DNA from: Lutraria lutraria
Lineage: Eukaryota; Mollusca; Bivalvia; Venerida; Mactridae
Assembly (NCBI GenBank): GCA_964023205.1
Contig: OZ026843.1
Location: forward strand, 9,529,093-9,593,092
Direction: 5' to 3'
DNA length: 64,000 nucleotides
Every line of letters starts with the position of its first letter. Within the stretch, counting starts at the first letter, position 1. Shown piece after piece: positions 57,871 to 64,000 of the stretch. A program made the translations under genes and the position numbers. The notes under the pieces are model-generated. The model worked only from the letters and a program-made list of their open reading frames with translations. It searched no databases and was not told where the DNA came from.

Positions 57871-59284
57871 AGAGCCTATCTTTTCTCCACTTTAAATGAT
57901 GACCTACAGATTTAATGATCATCACGAACCAGGAATATAAAGTACATGTATAATTTTCTCAATAATATCATTACTTCCTGGTATTATAAATATTTAAAAG
58001 ATCGAATACTAGTAATTTTGCAATAATGGTTGTTGTACTACTGAATATGAAGGGGCGTCTCAAAGTGTATGTACAAATATTGTAATGACACAAGTTCTCA
58101 TCTGAATTTTTGTGATTTTACATACATTTTTTTTTTTTTCAGCATGTAGTAAAAGTATATTTATGATGTAATACATGTTATATATTGTGAGGTTTTCTCT
58201 TCAAGATTGATTTAAAATGTATTCAATTTATCATGTGGTGTGCTTCAAAAATGTGAATTTGACTTGTTAAATATGTTCAGCATCATATTTATACTTTACA
58301 AAAAGACTATATTATTTATCAAACTGTACTGGAATATTTTGAATTTGCTTTTGTCTTGACTATTTTGTTGTGATCTATAACAGGGACAGTATTATTTTTA
58401 AGCTTTTTTTATTGCTATGTCACAGTGAAAATTGTTTTACTTGCACTTATAATTAAATCATGAACATCAAATTTATACCTACGCGTAGGTAGTTTTATTG
58501 TCCGCTATTAAATTTTTATTTCATTAAATATCTACATAAATTGAAAGAGCGATAGGCATTTTCAGAGAGGCACTATAAATACCGTAAAAATGACCATTTT
58601 GACGTCGAAAACGACATTATTTCAATCGTTTGGTTCCACCTTAATGCTTTATGAACTCCACAGGTATTTATGTATCGAATAACTTATATTTGTTATCACA
58701 TATTGGGTTATATATGCAACATGGCGAATTGATTTCAAATAATGTACTTATAGTATTGTCAAGTTTGTGAAACTCTTGTAAATTGTGACTTAATTAAAGC
58801 AACTGTAAATTCATTCAACATTTACAGAATACCAATTTTGTATAATGGTCATGTTTTATCATTATTTGTCTTTGGTGAAAAATATTTGTTAAATTCTGAT
58901 AAAAAGCAGGAAATATTAAATGGTTAAAACCTTTTAGTCCACAAAAGTATTTTGTTCCTGTCGATATGGCCAAAGTTTGTGTTTAAATAATCCATAAGAG
59001 AATGATGTACTGGTTAGGAAACAAAATGGTGTACCATGTCTGTCCATTACAAGGGAGTTGTCTCTTGTTTGCCAGAAAGATGTTATATATATGAGTGAAA
59101 ATAACAATAGAATAAAATTACAAACTCTTTTTATTACTTATTCTATCATCAAGTGTATCATTTTATACAGATGACATTAAAATATTTGTGATTAGTATAA
59201 GAATTGTATCAAACAATATAAACAACTTTCACAAGAATGCATATTTTATAATAAATATGTTTGTTTGAATTTTACACCCCTTTT

Positions 59285-59488
59285 CTACAGTCGGAGTCAT
59301 ATGAGTGTTCACCTAACCATAGTTCATGGGAAGAACCTGAACTAGACTCCTCCGTAAGCAACTGCCTACTGTCTCACTTGAACAGACATGGTCGAAAGCT
59401 GGGCTTGAACCCATGACCCTCTATCAGTGAGAGGTTACAGTGATTTGAAGTCAGCGATCTTAACCACTCGCCCAGGCAGGCGGGTCTT
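59285..59488 (-). repeat. Type-II-tRNA-like SINE, copy 2 (best preserved)
   Basis: On the minus strand it reads CTGGGCGAGTGGTTAAGATC (A box), GACTTCAAATCA (anticodon-like arm), a long variable arm ending in AGAGGGTC, and ATGGGTTCAAGCCCAGC (B box), then a body ending in ATATGACTCCGACTG. The anticodon stem is short and mispaired, so it is a retroposon and not a tRNA gene. Confidence 0.78.
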
Positions 59489-60451
59489 ATTACATTTTAC
59501 CCATCACTAATTTGAACAATTACTAATTTGATAGAACACGCGTGTACATGAAATGTTCACCCATTGTTGTCACACACCAGTTGATTCTCAAATGGCCATT
59601 GTTATCAATTGTGGTTCTCGAATAATAGAAGTGATGATACGTGCATTTGGATTTTAGGGACCAAATAATGTATTCAGATTACACCAGGGTTTGTTGCACT
59701 TACAATGCATAGAGACAAAATTAGGACCGTCAATCTAATTTGGATAAAACCGGGTATTCCGATAATCGGTTGTCAAAAAAATCGAGGTTTTACTGTACTT
59801 GAATAAATTACAGCAATAAAAAGTGGTATAACTTAATAATACATGCACATATATATCCTGCTGAAGGTCACACAGGTCAGAGGCTGACATGTAAGATTTT
59901 GTACTCAATTTACCTAAACTTCTTTAAATAAGAACATTACAACAAGCAGCCTATATCTCTTCATAAGTCTTCAAACATGACAGGGATCACAGAATATTTA
60001 AACAATTAAGTATAAATGACTATTTATTTACAATGTAAAACAATTAATTCTTAACACCACACCAACGTGAGTGTGTTTCTATGTTAATACATGGTACAGA
60101 CTGATTTTATTAAACTGTCAAAACTACATAATTTCACGGTCAATTTTTGCATTTATTTTTTGCTTCAGTGAGATTCGATCACTTTCGTAAGTTGTCGAAG
60201 GTACAATCATTTATAATTGTATTAAACGATGCGCTACATACGCTAATGGTAAAATAAACAAAAACTATCAATTGCGGTACGAAGCTTAAAAGTAATCACA
60301 TTCAGCGACAGTGTAATTATTCAGCTTTGACAGTTTGATTAAATCGTACTATATTAATAACAAAATACTGTATTTACAAGACTTCTACATGATTAGATAT
60401 AAATCAAGACAGTGTTAAACATACACGCAGAGATAAATGTTTATTTCTCAA

Positions 60452-63400
60452 TCACTCGTCAAGAAATTGTCTGTGTCTGTCGACAAGATTGGCCACAATT
60501 TTAGATTCTATCTCACACTCTCTATCTATTTCATCCTGTTCTAGTTTGATCCATTGTTCATCATTATTTGTTACAAAGACAACTTCCAGTTTTCTAGTAT
60601 CCAGAACGTTTCCTATCACTAGCTGGTGTTCATATTTCTCTAAGGCTTGTTGCGCTTTCATGATCAATAAGTTCGGGTCTGTTTCAAGCTGGAATGTACA
60701 TGAACATTTTATACAGTAATAAGTTACTAATGACTTACTAATAAGTAATACCCAGTACCGGTACATATAATCATGTTTTTTGTTTTTGTTTGTTTATACA
60801 TGTATCACGTTTTATGCCCCTTTTCAACTGAAAGAGTCATATGAGGCGGACAGTTCACCTAACCATCTTTCCTTGGAATAAACAGTACTAGACTCCCATC
60901 CTCCGTAAGAAACTGCCTACTTTCTCACATACAGAGACATGGTTGGTAGCAGGGCTCCAACCCACAACCCTCTATCAGTGAGAGGTTACAGTAATTTGGG
61001 GTCAGCCACCTTAACCTCTCGACCACGGAGGCGGTATATATATTATGATGAAAATATTACAATTATATTATAATGTAAGTACATGTATACTTCTTTATCA
61101 TAGTGAAATTACAAATGTACATTTGTATTGCATTTAATAAATATTTATAAGCACTACATTTATATCATGGAACTTTCAAATATCACTGAAAATAACAGAT
61201 TTTCACTGAAATGTATTTGCCTGTGATAATTTATATCACATCCAAAGAGTTTGTCTCCTACCCGTATCTCACACATCTAGGATCACTGGCAAGTACTGAC
61301 AGGCCACTCAGGAGGAAGGAAATCCAAGACAAACAAACAAACAAACAAAAACACAAAATTTAAATAAATTATACACTCAAACCTGTGAACAAAGGCCACC
61401 CTTGGGAAAGAAGACATAATGTGACCTTTATTGACAGGTGGCCTTTATTAGGAGGTCATATTGTTCTGAATATTTAATAACAGTTCTTTAAAGAATGGTC
61501 TTTAATCACAGGATGGCATTTAATCAGAGGTGGCCACTAACACAGGTTTAACTGTATTTATCTATATTTTCAGCAATACTTACTTTAAATGACACGACAA
61601 AAGCTGAACAAACCCAGTGTTTAACAAGAGCTTCCAACATTTTGGGTACAAGCTCCAGAGAAAGCTGTAGAGGACCATTGGATGACTGAACTTTGTGTAC
61701 AGGCTGAAACATTGAACATTTATAATTATGTCACACATTGTTACAGCGATTTTTGGGTCCGGATCTGGTCAGATTGGGCAATTTGGAGTGGTGACAACTA
61801 GGTTATTGGGAAATTTTGTCAATAGGCAAAGCCAAATAAAACAAGTTCTCTGATTTCTTTGCATTTAATAGTATATATTCTATACTTTTTGTCAAAAATG
61901 GTCAAACGTGTAAATCCCAATCAATGTGTTTATTATTGGTATTAAATGATAATTGTTAATGAACCCAAGTTCACAGAACCTAAATGACTATTTAACAAAT
62001 ATAATGTATTTTTATAGCACAAAAATAGTATAATTTTCGATTACACTTAACAATGAAATGGGAGCAAATAAACACAATTAAAAATATTAGATTTAAAGCA
62101 TAGCTATAATATGCATGTCACTATTTACTACCAGATGAGACAATAGCAGGGCTAATTGATATTTAATAACCATACTGTATTCTGTTAATTAATTACTGTC
62201 ATCCCAACATTGTATAGGCCATAATTACCATTTTATCTCTGGGTATGTAGAAATCAGACACTGCAGCAGCTAGATAAAGGAATGCTTTATTCCCTAATCT
62301 ATCCATTATCAAAGAAGCAGCACGAAGTAAGTGGAGATAATCCATTAAAGAAGTGAAATCAATCATGAGTAGTCTCCCTTCTTTCTTCACAGTCTGGTAC
62401 TTTTCTACTACCTGGAGCAGTCTACTAGTTTCATCAGATTTCACTGAAATCAATCAACAACCATTCAATCATGTCTAAGAAGCAAAAATGTGGACTCAAA
62501 TAATTGAAGTTTAATATTGATATTCTTATCAAATATGGTTTTCTTACAACTGATACACTCTTCTAGCCATAGGCGGCTAGCACGTTGCAGTGATAGTGTA
62601 TTTATGGTTTTAAGGTCTAATAGAATCACAACTCAGACCAAAACATGTTTATCATGTGTATGTATATACAATGTATATGATAAACATGTTTTTGGTCTGT
62701 GTTGCCATTTTAGGCCTTAATAACCATTATACACCATCACTGCAATATGCTAGCACCCTATGCTTCTAGCTAACATCACACTGAGCAAGGAAGGAAAATG
62801 CATGAAATTGAGACTTAACATCATTGTACACTTACTTCTGTGATAATTTGAAAGAAAAGACATAACCTGCGACTAGTTTGGAAACCGCGGCTACATTTTA
62901 AACTAACTGACCAACACATTTTTATAGCTGACAGTTGTTTTAAGTAGCTTTATAATTATAAAGAACATGCTCAATTACCACTAAGTTGTGCAGCTTCTCC
63001 ATTTGTTTGTATTTCTAGAATGTCAAGAAGTCGTTTTTGTGGCAAATGTCTGGTAAAAGGTTGCAGTGAACGGTTACGATGTAAAAATATTACAGCATAA
63101 CCATGTTCTAAAAAGTATCTGATCATAAGGGTTAAAGAAAATGTGAGAAATAAGTTTGATCTACTTTTCAAATGAGGTTTCTCGTAGGTTTGTAGAATAA
63201 GAAAATTACAGTCTTTGAATTAATTTTTTGTGACAGATTGCCTGACTATATACTTTATGAAGGAAACTCTCTAACTAGCTTGTCCCCAAAAAGACTTAAA
63301 GAAGGAAAAAAATCCTTTCGGGCAGGGGGCAACCCACTAATTCGAAGACTGGAAAAAACAGAAAATATCAAACTATATTAACACAATGTACTTTCACTAT

Positions 63401-63551
63401 TAAATCTAGAGTGTGACACAAATGATGACTTGAAGCTATTTATAGTAACACATGAAGGATACTCTGCTGAGGCTGATCCTCTGGTCCCAATGCTGAAATT
63501 ATCAATAAACCTGACTGTGTTTCCCTCTAAAGGTACTGTTGTTCCTCCAGA
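60452..63551 (-). CDS. PPCS: Phosphopantothenate-cysteine ligase (PPCS), lacking its N-terminal exon
   Basis: PPCS joins 4'-phosphopantothenate to cysteine, the second step from pantothenate to coenzyme A, in the cytosol. Exons in transcript order are 63463-63551, 62979-63118, 62229-62443, 61584-61703 and 60452-60688; phases agree throughout and give about 268 residues. Family landmarks in order: [20 protein letters not shown] with [10 protein letters not shown] (nucleotide and phosphopantothenate site), [103 protein letters not shown] and the C-terminal [12 protein letters not shown]. Exon 1, which should end in LVT just before SGGT, is beyond the right edge. The first intron seen (63119-63462) is U12-type. 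The rest are U2-type. Confidence 0.95.
60815..61035 (-). repeat. Type-II-tRNA-like SINE, copy 3
   Basis: Minus strand: GAGAGGTTAAGGTGGCTGAC (A box), then CCTCTCACTGATAGAGGG and TTGTGGGTTGGAGCCCTGC (B box with one change), and a body ending CTCATATGACTC. It is inserted in the PPCS intron between 60688 and 61584. Confidence 0.75.
61372..61556. repeat. AACCTGTGAACAAAGGCC-family MITE, copy 5
   Basis: TACACTCAAACCTGTGAACA at the left and CTAACACAGGTTTAACTGTA at the right pair over more than 20 bases. It ends 28 bp past the splice donor of PPCS exon 61584-61703 (minus strand). Confidence 0.8.
62562..62773. repeat. 212-bp foldback MITE in a PPCS intron
   Basis: The left half (TCTAGCCATAGGCGGCTAGC ... 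GACCAAAACATGTTTATCAT) is the approximate reverse complement of the right half (ATGATAAACATGTTTTTGGT-like through GCTAGCACCCTATGCTTCTA). Roughly 100-bp arms meet near ATGTATATACAATG. Confidence 0.8.
63119..63462 (-). other. U12-type GT-AG intron of PPCS
   Basis: On the minus strand the intron starts GTATCCTTC, 8 of 9 to the U12 GT-AG donor consensus GTATCCTTT. It ends TTCTTTAACCCTTATGATCAG, in which TTCTTTAAC is a U12 branch site lying 12-13 bases from the final AG. Splicing 344 nt joins SASA(GA) to (A)YFLEHGY, giving SASAEYFLEHGY, which aligns with the conserved SAEAFLAAGY of human PPCS. Confidence 0.9.
63225..63365 (-). repeat. Repeat shared, inverted, with 34530-34680
   Basis: ACTTTATGAAGGAAACTCTC, CTTAAAGAAGGAAAAAAATC and AACCCACTAATTCGAAGACT are the reverse complements of segments of the aralar-intron copy. 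It lies within the U12-type intron of PPCS. Confidence 0.65.
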
Positions 63552-63619
63552 CTAGAATAAAATCAAAACTAAAGGGTGCAACATAATTAAATTAATAATG
63601 ATTTCACAAATAACATTTG

Positions 63620-63715
63620 TAGGGCTGTGGATCGTTGGGTATATGGCGATCCAATCCAATCCACGATTCAACACTTACGATCCACAAATCGAATCACGAA
63701 TCTCTTGTTATCAGG
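63620..63715. repeat. GATCC/GATTC-rich low-complexity repeat
   Basis: Repeated words GTGGATCGTT, CGATCCAATCCAATCCACGA, TACGATCCACAAATCGAATC and ACGAATC form a short degenerate array right of the PPCS exon. The remainder to 64000 shows no exon matching the expected PPCS N-terminus. Confidence 0.5.
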
Positions 63716-64000
63716 TAACCCATCTAAAACTTATCAGCAACAGCATATTTTACTTAATATAGGCAGAATAAAAAAGTATTAATTGCCAAAACAGTTCTCA
63801 TTTTTTTTGTTACTCAGAAATGACAACTATCCAACAGATCCTAAATTTGGGAACAGGAACAATCTGTATGGAAATACAAATGATGTTCCAGTCTATCTCG
63901 TTTTTAATGAACATAGTTATCTTTCAAGCTCTAGTTTCATACATACCTCTTATTTAGCAGAATCTTAAATTAATTTATGCATATACATACATAACCATCA

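Larger units (their letters stand above)
57067..60451. other. SNX 3' UTR and spacer to PPCS (convergent genes)
   Basis: The two genes point toward each other. The stretch holds a small MITE (57276-57439), a SINE (57590-57870) and the type-II-tRNA-like SINE (59285-59488). AATAAATAAA at the SINE tail near 57855 might act as a poly(A) signal. On the minus strand, AATAAA occurs within ten bases after the PPCS stop (reverse of TTTATT near 60440). The rest is AT-rich and unassigned. Confidence 0.5.

Overview
The window is animal nuclear DNA, most likely from a bivalve mollusc (inference). It is AT-rich. Its genes are split into many short exons with GT-AG borders and long introns. It is littered with short non-autonomous repeats of the kinds common in bivalve genomes: tRNA-derived SINEs, foldback MITEs, and repeats opening with AGCTCACCTG or with a TATACCCC start. 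I found no bacterial-type operon, rRNA, intact tRNA, CRISPR array or autonomous transposon (no transposase or reverse-transcriptase reading frame).

Five protein-coding genes can be assembled exon by exon. (1) 3571-7349, minus strand: the N-terminal 230 residues of a kinesin-3 motor resembling KIF28/KLP-6; the rest lies beyond the left edge. (2) About 14.4-18.0 kb, plus strand: a bZIP transcription factor whose 5' exons carry a second, protein-like reading frame that stops 19 nt before the likely start codon. (3) 20629-40098, plus strand: a complete mitochondrial aspartate/glutamate carrier (aralar/citrin, SLC25A12/13) in at least 18 exons, with four EF-hand-like regions followed by a six-helix carrier domain. 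(4) 51330-57066, plus strand: a PX-domain sorting nexin of the SNX10/11 type. (5) 60452-63551, minus strand: phosphopantothenate-cysteine ligase (PPCS, coenzyme A synthesis), lacking only its N-terminal exon(s), which lie to the right. These genes do not form a pathway; their adjacency looks ordinary for an animal genome.

The most notable gene-structure signals are as follows. The kinesin has a textbook U12-type AT-AC intron (donor ATATCCTTT, branch site TTCTTTAAC, end AC). PPCS has a second U12-type intron of the GT-AG class (donor GTATCCTTC, the same branch site). The bZIP gene has overlapping reading frames reminiscent of ATF4-style translational control. The aralar gene has a 24-nt frame-preserving microexon and a row of three decayed tandem copies of one of its own 3' splice sites.

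The gaps between genes (7.35-14.4, 18.0-20.6, 40.1-51.3 and 57.1-60.45 kb) and the large introns hold repeats and otherwise unremarkable AT-rich sequence. Repeat families seen more than once include a 74-bp near-perfect palindrome (4 copies), a 165-185-bp terminal-inverted-repeat element (5 copies), a 180-bp foldback element (2 copies), a type-II-tRNA-like SINE (3 copies) and a tRNA-derived SINE (3 copies, one split by a nested insertion). There are also four minisatellite-like tandem arrays.
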